From Streptomyces sp. PH10-H1 (GTDB lineage Bacteria; Actinomycetota; Actinomycetes; Streptomycetales; Streptomycetaceae), in assembly GCF_030063355.1 (NCBI RefSeq), contig NZ_JASISZ010000046.1, positions 1 to 64,000 of the forward strand: DNA of 64,000 nucleotides, written 5' to 3'. Position numbers and translations under genes: made by a program. The notes beneath the pieces are model-generated. The model made no database searches. It was not told the DNA's origin and saw nothing but the letters and a program-made list of their open reading frames with translations. How positions within the stretch are numbered: position 1 is the first letter of the stretch; every line of letters starts with the position of its first letter. This document shows, piece after piece, positions 43,940 to 51,439 of this stretch.

Positions 43940-44437
43940 TCACACCCGACGGGGCCGCAGCCCATGAGACTGCGGCCCCGTCACCGTCACCGCGGTCGCG
44001 GTCGCGGTCGTGCGGGCTAGAGCACCCGGGCCGACAGCGGTACTTCCGCCAGACGGCCGATCGCCGCCCAGGTCGGGGAGGTAGGACCAGGCGTCGTTGG
44101 TGGTGCCTTCGACGGTGATCGACTGGGCGTGCGTCTGGCAGGAGTTGATGACGCTGGTACGTCCGGGGATCGTCCGGACCACGGACGCACCGGTGTTCGG
44201 CAGGGAGCGGACGTTCAGGGAGTCACCCCAGGTGGCATGCGCGATGCCGTTGGTTCCGCCCCCGCCGGGGGCGCCCGGGTCGTCCGCCTTCGGCGCCATG
44301 CGCAGCGCACCGGCGTAGTCGTTGTTCGCACCCATCCGGAAGTCCGAGACCATGACGTGAGTGTCGGGCTCCTTGGCCTCCACCATCTTCGCGCCGCCGA
44401 GATAGATCGCGACATGATGGATGGCGCCGGGCCGGCC
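43940..44437 (-). pseudogene. NlpC/P60 hydrolase end plus SH3-like domain, fragment
   Basis: Minus-strand frame beginning near 44437 with GAIHHVAIYLGGAKMVEAKEPD, the catalytic-His end of an NlpC/P60 peptidoglycan hydrolase. It continues NNDYAGALRM and an SH3-like piece (WGDSLNVRSLPNTGASVVRTIPG, INSCQTHAQSITVEGTTNDAWSYLPDLGG). The catalytic-Cys half is missing upstream. After PDLGG the expected C-terminus is replaced by low-complexity sequence that runs through the ABC operon terminator to 43940. Both ends are therefore lost. It would have been a secreted cell-wall enzyme. Confidence 0.6.
43948..43982 (+). terminator. Strong hairpin terminator of the ABC operon
   Basis: GACGGGGCCGCAG and CTGCGGCCCCGTC: perfect 13-bp stem, 9-base loop, 40 bp after the permease stop. 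Confidence 0.8.
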
Positions 44438-44450
44438 CCGGGCCGGTGAC

Positions 44451-44466
44451 CCTACAACCTTGTAGG
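44451..44466. promoter_or_regulatory. MerR-type dyad without an adjacent regulator
   Basis: CCTACAACCTTGTAGG: perfect 7-bp arms around CC, the layout of MerR-family operators. It lies at the truncated 5' end of the NlpC/P60 fragment. No MerR gene or clear -35/-10 pair is visible around it. A direct repeat GATCGGTrGAAA occurs twice nearby (44484-44507). Confidence 0.35.
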
Positions 44467-44709
44467 TTCCGCTCCCATCGCGGGATCGGTAGAAAGATCG
44501 GTGGAAAGGGGCAGGCCAAAGAGCGCGCGTTGCCGGGCGCGCAGGGCCATCCGCCGGTTCGCGTACGCACGGCGAACTCCCCGGTGCCGTACAGGGGTCG
44601 GCACCGGGGAAGGGCAGTCGGCCGCGCCGCCCACCGCCATGGTCCGATCGGCGGGATGCCGGTGCAGAAAGGCGGCGCGGGATGTCGGTGCGAGCAGTGT
44701 GGGACTTCC

Positions 44710-46158
44710 CTAGGGAAGTGCGGAGGCCGCGCAGACCGGAACAGCCGGCCTGTCATGGGTGCGCACGGACGGGAGCCACGCGTGGGTGCCGGGAACGCCG
44801 GGGAGTTGGACCCGATACCACACGGGAGTACCGATGTTGGTCTCGTCCGCCACACGGTCGCCGTCGTTGACGACGCAGTCGGCCGTCAGTGCGTCGCCGT
44901 GCCAGACCCGGTTCTCCATGAAGACGTTGCGCGCCTCGTACTTCTTGTGCGGGTCACGGGCGAGGCCGAGACTGCACGCGGGAAGCCGTTCGGTCTGGTC
45001 CTTGCAGGCGCCGTCGATGTTGAAGACCCGCACCCGCGTGGGGTCGGCGGAGGCGGAGGGCCGGGTGGAGTCCTTGGAATCCGCGTCGCTCGACGGAGCC
45101 AGGACCGCCGATGCCCATGGCAGACTCCCCGCCGACCAGGCCAGCGCCGCTGCGGTGCCGCCGGCCCCCAGCAACGCGGCCGCGGCCACGACCGCGCTCC
45201 GGCGGATACGCCGACGGCTGCGAGGCGGCCCGGCCTGCGCGGCGGCGGCCCTGATCCGGGGCAGCAGTGTGGCCATGGTGTGGGCCGCGCGGGCGGTCGG
45301 ATCCGCGGTGAGGCAGTCGCTGATCACCGAATGCCAGACCGCGGGCAGCTCCGGTGCCAGGCGCAGCCGCGCGCGGCCGGCCCCGTATTCGTGCATGGCG
45401 GCGGCACGCGCTCCGGAGGTCGCGCCGGGGAACGGCAGCGATCCGCCGGTAAGCACCTGGTGCGCGGTGACGCCCAGGGCCCACACGTCAAGGCTGGGAC
45501 GCGTCGCCACGCCGCGTTCACTCAGCAGCTCGCGTGACCGCTCCGGGGGCAGGTAGTCGGGCGATCCCATCGGCGGGGCATACCCGTGGGTGCCCTCGAC
45601 CTGGGCGGCGAGGCCGAAGTCGGCGAGCCGGACGGCGCCGTCCGCCATGAGAAGGACATTGCCCGGCTTGAGGTCGCCGTGGACCCAGCCGGCAGTGTGC
45701 AGATAGTCCAGCGCCTCGCAGATCTGGGCCAACAGGGCCCCGGCGTCCGGCATTCGGGAGACGGGCGCCTCTCCTTGCGCGTCGGTCGATGCCGATGTGT
45801 CCGGCGTATTCATGAAGTCCAGCAGGCTGCGGCTCGCTCGCTCCATGATCAGCACCACCGCCCCGTCGAGCGCGGGGAGTGCGGAGTCGCTGATGACGGT
45901 GGTTCCGAGTACTCGGATGAGGTGGGGATGGGAGGCGGCCCGGCTGAAGGCGACCTCCCGCTCCGCGGTCTCGGCCAGCAACCGGGCCTGGCGGGGCGCG
46001 AGTCCGGCGGTGGAGAAGAACTTCAGGGCGACGTCCGCGGGCTGGTCCGACCCGGGCCGGCCGTACCGGCGAGCGGCGTAGACGATGCCCCAGCTTCCCT
46101 CCCCGATGCGTTCGGTGACTTCCCAGCCCTCTACGCGGTAGCCCGCGGGGACGGTCAT
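44710..46158 (-). CDS. Membrane Ser/Thr protein kinase with extracytoplasmic domain
   Basis: 482-aa Hanks-type kinase. Gly-loop IGEGSWGIVYAAR, catalytic Lys46 (ADVALKFF), catalytic loop WVHGDLKPGN with Asp162 (HGD instead of HRD, so a non-RD kinase), DFG Asp180 in LADFGLA, APE-like YLPPERS, and DVWALGVTAHQVLTGG. One membrane helix (RRSAVVAAAALLGAGGTAAALAW, about 360-385), then about 95 extracytoplasmic residues with several Cys (ACKDQTERLPACSLG, ADCVVNDGDRV) and no known domain. ATG 46158 overlaps the upstream FHA gene by 4 bp. The FHA partner suggests phospho-Thr signalling within the pair. Confidence 0.88.
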   Translation of the reverse strand: MTVPAGYRVEGWEVTERIGEGSWGIVYAARRYGRPGSDQPADVALKFFSTAGLAPRQARLLAETAEREVAFSRAASHPHLIRVLGTTVISDSALPALDGAVVLIMERASRSLLDFMNTPDTSASTDAQGEAPVSRMPDAGALLAQICEALDYLHTAGWVHGDLKPGNVLLMADGAVRLADFGLAAQVEGTHGYAPPMGSPDYLPPERSRELLSERGVATRPSLDVWALGVTAHQVLTGGSLPFPGATSGARAAAMHEYGAGRARLRLAPELPAVWHSVISDCLTADPTARAAHTMATLLPRIRAAAAQAGPPRSRRRIRRSAVVAAAALLGAGGTAAALAWSAGSLPWASAVLAPSSDADSKDSTRPSASADPTRVRVFNIDGACKDQTERLPACSLGLARDPHKKYEARNVFMENRVWHGDALTADCVVNDGDRVADETNIGTPVWYRVQLPGVPGTHAWLPSVRTHDRPAVPVCAASALP

Positions 46159-46955
46159 CGTCCCGCACCGGTCGGAACCGTGGCGACCGTCGGCGCCGGC
46201 TCCGGGTTGCCGCCCAGGCCGCTGTACGGGCCGGGAAGCAGCGCGAGATGCTCCTCGCGCACCAGGCCGAACCGCAGCGCGAGGGACACCACGGACTCCC
46301 GCTTCCACTCCAGCCGCTGCCCGCCGCTGCCCGCCGGCTTGATCCGCAACTTGTTGCGGGCCAGATAGTCGACGTGGAAACTGACCGCCTGCCCGGTCAG
46401 TTCACGGGCGTCGGGATGGCCCCGCAGGCGCTCCACCACCTGGGGTGTCGTGGGAATGGCCGCCACTGACAGATCGCGCAGCCGGGGCTCGCACAGGGCC
46501 ACCAGGACGAGGAAGTAGGTGGCCGACTCGTCGAGCGAGAACGCCGCCACCGTGTCCGAGCCGGAACGCTCGGCCGACCGGCCCGCCTCGCAGTACGTGT
46601 GGGCCGGCGCGAAGACCTGAAACCCGGCACCGGGTCCCTTTGCCGGCAGTACGACCCGGGCGAATTCAAACGGTATCGGGGCACCGATGCGGCGCGGCGC
46701 CACCCGGATGTATTCGCCCGCGCCCTCGGGGTTCTCCACCAGATAGCTCGCGGTCCCGAAGTTGCTCAGCTGCCAATGATCGGCGGCGGCGCGGATCTCC
46801 CCCGCCAGCCGGGGCACCGCCGGGTCGGGCAGGGCGATCTCGACAGGACAGCCCGGCACGCCGCGGCCGAAACGCGCGGACTGCCCGGGCCCCAGCTCCC
46901 ACGTCATCGGAGCCGCCTCCCCGGACGCCGGCACGCAAACGAGCAAAACCGACAC
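46155..46955 (-). CDS. FHA-domain-like protein paired with the kinase
   Basis: 266-aa protein starting at GTG 46955 (GGGGGG ribosome-like run upstream). The first about 100 residues resemble an FHA fold (ELGPGQSARFGRGVPGCPVEIALPDPAVPRLAGEIRA, WQLSNFGTASYLVEN). The rest contains FSLDESATYFLVLVALCEPRL and a winged-helix-looking C-terminus (QVVERLRGHPDARELTGQAVSFHVDYLARNKLRI). Such FHA-plus-HTH proteins occur beside Ser/Thr kinases in Streptomyces. The phosphopeptide-binding Arg/Ser/His set is only partly visible (GRG, PRLAGE). First gene of a two-gene operon. Confidence 0.72.
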   Translation of the reverse strand: MSVLLVCVPASGEAAPMTWELGPGQSARFGRGVPGCPVEIALPDPAVPRLAGEIRAAADHWQLSNFGTASYLVENPEGAGEYIRVAPRRIGAPIPFEFARVVLPAKGPGAGFQVFAPAHTYCEAGRSAERSGSDTVAAFSLDESATYFLVLVALCEPRLRDLSVAAIPTTPQVVERLRGHPDARELTGQAVSFHVDYLARNKLRIKPAGSGGQRLEWKRESVVSLALRFGLVREEHLALLPGPYSGLGGNPEPAPTVATVPTGAGR

Positions 46956-47379
46956 GTAACCCCCCTTTGTCTCCCCCCGATCCTCCGGCGCGGACGCTGA
47001 CGAGCGGATCGCGCTCGATGAGCATCCAGGCCGTCGGAGGCGGCGCTGAACATACCACTGGCGATGCAGGGGCAATCCGCACGATTTGGCGTGGGCCAAA
47101 GCCAGTCGGCCGGCGGTTGCGGCCGGAGGACCGCAGCGGGGCGCGACTGTGCTTTCGGAAGTGCGGCTCGCGCCCTGCCCGGCGCCGACCCGCCCTCCTG
47201 GCGACCCGCGCCTTCCCCGCGAAGGCACCGCTCAGCCGCCTGGCCGTGCCTCACCGGCCGCGTCGTCCGCGGTGTGCCGGAGGTCCCGGGGATCGCGGAC
47301 GGGGTCCGGGTAACGGTCGCGGCGCGAACGGTCAGTAAAGTGCGCCTTCGAACGTTTCCGATCTACGAGGTATCTGGCT
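46956..47379. other. Gap of 424 bp between FHA/kinase operon and cobL
   Basis: Divergent promoter region. No open frame with family resemblance, no riboswitch and no convincing -35/-10 pair that I can point to. No copy of the recurrent dyad. Confidence 0.5.
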
Positions 47380-48648
47380 GTGACCCCCGCACCACGCTTG
47401 CCCCCCCTACCACCGGCCGTGACCGTCGTCGGGATCGGAGCCGACGGCTGGGGCGGTCTTGCCACGGCGGCGAAGGCGGCCCTGTGCGGCGCCGATGTCC
47501 TGGTCGGCGGCCCGCGCCAGCTGGACCTGCTGCCGGCGGAGTGCGCGGGCGAACGGGTCGTCTGGCCCTCCCCGCTGCGGCCTGCCGTGCCGGGCCTCCT
47601 CGCCGCGCACGCGGGGCGCCGGATCGCCGTGCTGGCCAGCGGCGACCCGATGTTCTACGGGATCGGACGGGCCCTCACCGAAGTGGTCGGCGAAGGCGCG
47701 CTGCGGGTGCTGCCGCATCCGTCGTCCGTCTCGTACGCCTGCGCGCGCGTGGGCTGGCCGGTGGAGGACACCGACGTCGTCACCCTCGTCGGCCGGCCCG
47801 CCGCGCGGCTGGTCGCGTCCCTGCACGAGGGACGCCGGCTGCTGGTGCTCAGCGCCGGCGCCGAAACCCCCGCCGAGGTCGCCGCCCTGCTGAACGAGCA
47901 CGGCTTCGGACCGAGCAGGATGCGTGTGCTGGAGCAGCTCGGCGGCGAGCGGGAGAACACCGCTGAGGGCACCGCCGGCGCCTGGCCGCACCCGCCCGGT
48001 GATGCCCTGAACGTGATCGCGGTCGATTGCCACCGTGCCGACGGCGCTCTGCGACTGGGCGCCGTGCCCGGGCTGCCCGACGCGGCGTACGAACACGACG
48101 GCCAGCTCACCAAGCGCCATGTGCGCGCCGCCACGCTGGGCGCGCTCGCCCCCGCCCCCGGCGAACTGCTGTGGGACATCGGCGGCGGATCAGGCTCGAT
48201 CGCCATCGAGTGGATGCGGACGCATCGCTCCTGCCGGGCCGTGACCGTCGAACGGGATCCCGTGCGGGCCCAGCGCATCGACCGCAACGCCGCCCGGCTC
48301 GGCGTCCCCGCGCTGCGCGTCGTCACCGGCGCGGCACCGGCCGTGCTGGCCGGTCTTCCCACGCCGGACGCGGTGTTCATCGGCGGCGGGCTGACCGTCC
48401 CCGGCCTGATGGAGGCGTGCTGGGACGCCCTGCCCGCCGGGGGACGGCTGGTCGCCAACACCGTGACGCTGGAGTCCGAGGCGCTGCTCGCCGACTGGTA
48501 CCGCCGACACGGCGGCGACCTGGTGCGGCTCGCTGTCGCGCACGCCGTACCGGTCGGCGGATTCACCGGCTGGCGGCAGGCCATGCCGGTCACCCAGTGG
48601 ATCGTTCAGAAGTATCCGTTCAACCCCCTTCCAGGAGACGACAGATGA
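47380..48648 (+). CDS. cobL: Precorrin-6Y C5,15-methyltransferase (decarboxylating), CbiE-CbiT fusion
   Basis: 422 aa. The N-terminal CbiE-type methyltransferase (about 14-205) has VTVVGIGADGWGGL, VLASGDPMFYGIG and LPHPSSVSYACARVGWP. The C-terminal CbiT-type Rossmann methyltransferase (about 225-410) has LLWDIGGGSGSIAIEWMR and PDAVFIGGGLT. Together they methylate C5 and C15 of precorrin-6B and remove the C12 acetate carboxyl. Start GTG 47380 gives MTPAPRLPPLPPAVTVVG. Its stop overlaps the cobM start (ATGA). No riboswitch precedes it. Confidence 0.93.
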   Translation: MTPAPRLPPLPPAVTVVGIGADGWGGLATAAKAALCGADVLVGGPRQLDLLPAECAGERVVWPSPLRPAVPGLLAAHAGRRIAVLASGDPMFYGIGRALTEVVGEGALRVLPHPSSVSYACARVGWPVEDTDVVTLVGRPAARLVASLHEGRRLLVLSAGAETPAEVAALLNEHGFGPSRMRVLEQLGGERENTAEGTAGAWPHPPGDALNVIAVDCHRADGALRLGAVPGLPDAAYEHDGQLTKRHVRAATLGALAPAPGELLWDIGGGSGSIAIEWMRTHRSCRAVTVERDPVRAQRIDRNAARLGVPALRVVTGAAPAVLAGLPTPDAVFIGGGLTVPGLMEACWDALPAGGRLVANTVTLESEALLADWYRRHGGDLVRLAVAHAVPVGGFTGWRQAMPVTQWIVQKYPFNPLPGDDR

Positions 48649-49394
48649 CCGTGTACTTCATCGGCGCCGGGCCCGGCGCCGCGGACCTGATCACGGTGCG
48701 CGGCGCCCGTACGCTCGCCGCCTGCCAGGTCTGCCTGTACGCGGGCAGCCTGGTGCCGCGCGAGCTGCTCGCCGAATGCCCGCCGGACGCCCGGCTGGTG
48801 GACACCGCACAGCTCAATCTGGACGAGATCACCGCTGAGTTGATACGCGCTCACACGGCGGGCCATGACGTGGCCCGGCTGCACTCCGGCGATCCGTCGG
48901 TCTTCAGCGCGGTCGCCGAGCAGATGCGCCGTCTGGACGCGGCCGGGGTGCCGTACGAGGTGGTGCCGGGCGTTCCCGCCTTCGCCGCCGCCGCGGCCGC
49001 CCTCAAGCGGGAGCTGACGGTCCCGACCGTCGGCCAGACCGTCATCCTCACCCGCGTCGCCAACCGGGCCACCGCGATGCCGGACGGCGAGGACCTGGCC
49101 ACCCTCGGCCGCAGCGGCGCGCTGATCGTGCTGCACCTGGCCGCCCAGTATGTGGACCGGGTGGTGGAGGAACTGCTGCCGCACTACGGGGCGGACTGCC
49201 CGGCCGCCGTCGTGGCGATGGCCAGCCGCCCCGACGAGCTGATCCTGCGGGGCACGCTCGACGACATCGCCGGCCAGGTGAAGGAGGCGGGCATCATCCG
49301 CACCGCGGTCATCATGGTCGGCCGCACGCTGGCTGCGGAGCAGTTCGGCGACAGTCACCTGTACTCGGCGGAGCGCGACCGGCACGCCTGCTGA
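48645..49394 (+). CDS. cobM: Precorrin-4 C11-methyltransferase
   Basis: 249-aa SAM-dependent tetrapyrrole methylase: VYFIGAGPGAADLITVRGARTL, RLHSGDPSVFSAVAEQM, PYEVVPGVPAFAAAAAALKRELTVP, and TAVIMVGRTL. It methylates C11 of precorrin-4 in corrin ring synthesis. AGGAG lies before ATG 48645, which overlaps the cobL stop by 4 bp. Last gene of this rightward pair. A large inverted repeat follows before the convergent cbiD. Confidence 0.94.
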   Translation: MTVYFIGAGPGAADLITVRGARTLAACQVCLYAGSLVPRELLAECPPDARLVDTAQLNLDEITAELIRAHTAGHDVARLHSGDPSVFSAVAEQMRRLDAAGVPYEVVPGVPAFAAAAAALKRELTVPTVGQTVILTRVANRATAMPDGEDLATLGRSGALIVLHLAAQYVDRVVEELLPHYGADCPAAVVAMASRPDELILRGTLDDIAGQVKEAGIIRTAVIMVGRTLAAEQFGDSHLYSAERDRHAC

Positions 49395-49482
49395 CGGCGC
49401 GGCAGTCGGCATTGGGGCGCTGCGCGGGGCCTCACCCCACCCCGCCTCTTCCCGGAACCGGGGGCCGGCCCCCGGACCCCCA

Positions 49483-49532
49483 CTCCTCAATCGCCGGAGC
49501 GGCGGAATTCAGCCCCTCCGGCGATTGAGGAG
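49483..49532. repeat. 17-bp inverted repeat, genomic hairpin element overlapping the end of cbiD
   Basis: CTCCTCAATCGCCGGAG (49483-49499) and CTCCGGCGATTGAGGAG (49516-49532) are perfect inverted arms around 16 bases. This CCTCAATCGCCGG dyad is a well-known repeated intergenic hairpin in Streptomyces genomes. Here it also encodes the last 14 codons and stop of cbiD and probably terminates both convergent genes. Confidence 0.8.
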
Positions 49533-50632
49533 CGACCCACCACCGTGCCCGCGCGGTCGATGCACACGACGTCGACCGCGACGGGCGCGCCGCGCAGCAC
49601 CGCCAGCGCCTCGTCACGGGCGGCCACCGCCACCAGGTCACCCAGCGGCACCCCGGCCGCCGCGCACAACTGAAGCGCGGCCAACCCCGTGTTGGCCTCC
49701 GCCACGTCGACGGCCAGTGCCTCGTCCGCCCCGCCCCTGCGGGCCAGGCCGGCGAGAAAGCCCTTGTCCACCTGGGAACGGGCGGAGTGGAGGTCGAGAT
49801 GCCCGGCTGCCAGTTTCGAGAGTTTGGCGAAGCCACCGCAGATGGTGAGCCGGTCCACGGGATGGCGGCGTACGTATTTGAGGACCGCGCCCGCGAAGTC
49901 GCCCATGTCGAGGAGGGCGATCTCCGGCAGGTCGTACTCGGTGACGACGGTCCTCTCCGAGGTCGAACCGGTGCAGCCCGCCACATGCGTCAGCCCGGCC
50001 GCGCGTGCGACATCCACCCCGCGGCGGATCGAGTCGATCCACGCGGAGCAGGAGTACGGCACCACGATGCCGGTCGTCCCCAGAATGGACAGCCCGCCCA
50101 GGATGCCCAGCCGCGGATTCCAGGTGGAGCGGGCGATCTCCTCACCATGGTCGACGGAGACGGTGATCTCGGCGTCACCACTGGCCCCGTAGCGCTCGGC
50201 GACGCGTGCGATGTGGTCGCGCATCATCTGCCGCGGCACCGGGTTCACCGCGGGCTCACCGACGTCCAGCGGCAGTCCGGGGAGGGTGACGGTGCCGACG
50301 CCGGGCCCGGCCTTGAAGACCACACCAGAACCCGGCGACAGCCGCCGCACGGTCACGCGGACCAGGGCGCCATGGGTGACGTCCGGGTCGTCGCCCGCGT
50401 CCTTGACGATGCCCGCGGTGGCCCGCCCGTCGGCCAGCTCCTCGATGGCCAGAGCGAAGGACGGCGTCTGCCCCTTGGGCAGGGTGATCGTCACGGGGTC
50501 GGGGAACTCGCCGGTCAGCAGCGCCGTGTAGGCGGCGGTGGCGGACGCCGTCGCGCAGGCACCGGTGGTCCAGCCGGGCCTCAGCCCGGTGTGCTTGAGT
50601 TGGGCGTCGCGCCCGCCGCGCGCCTCAGCCAT
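49487..50632 (-). CDS. cbiD: Cobalt-precorrin-5B C1-methyltransferase
   Basis: 381 aa. Hallmarks: LRPGWTTGACATASATAAYTALL, VDHGEEIARSTWNPRLGILGGLSILGTTGIVVPYSCSAW, and GSTSERTVV. It methylates C1 and does the job CobF does in the aerobic pathway. The C-terminal end (SIAGGAEFRRSGD) is encoded inside the inverted repeat, so the natural C-terminus has been overwritten or extended. Divergent from cobK with only 11 bp between the two ATGs, so promoters must lie inside the coding sequences or the real start is further in. Confidence 0.92.
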   Translation of the reverse strand: MAEARGGRDAQLKHTGLRPGWTTGACATASATAAYTALLTGEFPDPVTITLPKGQTPSFALAIEELADGRATAGIVKDAGDDPDVTHGALVRVTVRRLSPGSGVVFKAGPGVGTVTLPGLPLDVGEPAVNPVPRQMMRDHIARVAERYGASGDAEITVSVDHGEEIARSTWNPRLGILGGLSILGTTGIVVPYSCSAWIDSIRRGVDVARAAGLTHVAGCTGSTSERTVVTEYDLPEIALLDMGDFAGAVLKYVRRHPVDRLTICGGFAKLSKLAAGHLDLHSARSQVDKGFLAGLARRGGADEALAVDVAEANTGLAALQLCAAAGVPLGDLVAVAARDEALAVLRGAPVAVDVVCIDRAGTVVGRSSIAGGAEFRRSGD

Positions 50633-50643
50633 GGAAGGTCCCG

Positions 50644-51399
50644 ATGCACGTACTGATACTCGGCGGCACGACCGAGTCCCGCCGTCTCGCCGAGTCCCTG
50701 CATCCCGCGGTCCGGGTCACCAGCTCGCTCGCCGGCCGGGTCGCCCGGCCGGTGCTGCCGCCCGGAGAGGTCCGGATCGGCGGCTTCGGAGGAGCCGTGG
50801 GGCTGGCGCAGTGGCTGTGCGAGCACGAGGTGGACGCGCTCATCGACGCCACCCATCCTTTCGCCGAGACGATCAGTTACAACGCGGCCGCGGCCGCCGC
50901 CACGGCCCATGTTCCCCTGCTCGCTCTGCGCAGGCCCGGCTGGGTGCCGGGAGCGGGCGACGACTGGCATGCGGCGTCCTCCCTGGCGGAGGCCGCGGGG
51001 ATACTTCCGGCCCTGGGGCGGCGGGTCTTCCTGACCACCGGGCGGACGGGACTCGCCGCCTTCGCCGGCCTCGACGGCCTGTGGTTCCTCGTACGGTCCG
51101 TGGACGCCCCCGACGCACCGCGCCCGCCCCGCATGGAGACCCTGCTCGACCGCGGGCCCTTCACCCTCGAGGGCGAGCGCGAGCTGCTGCGCCGCCATCG
51201 CATCGACGTCGTGGTGACCAAGGACAGCGGAGGCGCGGCCACCGCCCCCAAACTCACGGCCGCCCGCGAGGCGGGCTTGCCGGTGCTGATCGTCCGCCGG
51301 CCGGCCGTCCCCGGAGAGGTGCCCGTGGTCCATGACACCGACGAGGCCGTCCGCTGGATCCGGGACCGCGCCGTGCCGGGCGGCAGTCTCAACGGGTGA
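50644..51399 (+). CDS. cobK: Precorrin-6A reductase
   Basis: 251 aa, CobK/CbiJ family: HVLILGGTTESRRLAESL, VDALIDATHPFAETISYNAAAAA, TTGRTGLAAF, VVVTKDSGGAATAPKLTAAREAGLPVLIVRRP. It reduces precorrin-6A with NADPH. GGAAGG lies just before ATG 50644. Convergent with cobIJ, with 40 bp between containing CTGCCGCCCGGTG twice (51402-51414 and 51425-51437). Sits 11 bp from the divergent cbiD start. Confidence 0.93.
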   Translation: MHVLILGGTTESRRLAESLHPAVRVTSSLAGRVARPVLPPGEVRIGGFGGAVGLAQWLCEHEVDALIDATHPFAETISYNAAAAAATAHVPLLALRRPGWVPGAGDDWHAASSLAEAAGILPALGRRVFLTTGRTGLAAFAGLDGLWFLVRSVDAPDAPRPPRMETLLDRGPFTLEGERELLRRHRIDVVVTKDSGGAATAPKLTAAREAGLPVLIVRRPAVPGEVPVVHDTDEAVRWIRDRAVPGGSLNG

Positions 51400-51439
51400 G
51401 CCTGCCGCCCGGTGCGATTCGGTCCTGCCGCCCGGTGAA

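Noticed and set aside
47380..47460. Second cobalamin riboswitch before cobL
   Set aside because: No GCCACTG box or the accompanying conserved segments in the 424-bp upstream gap.
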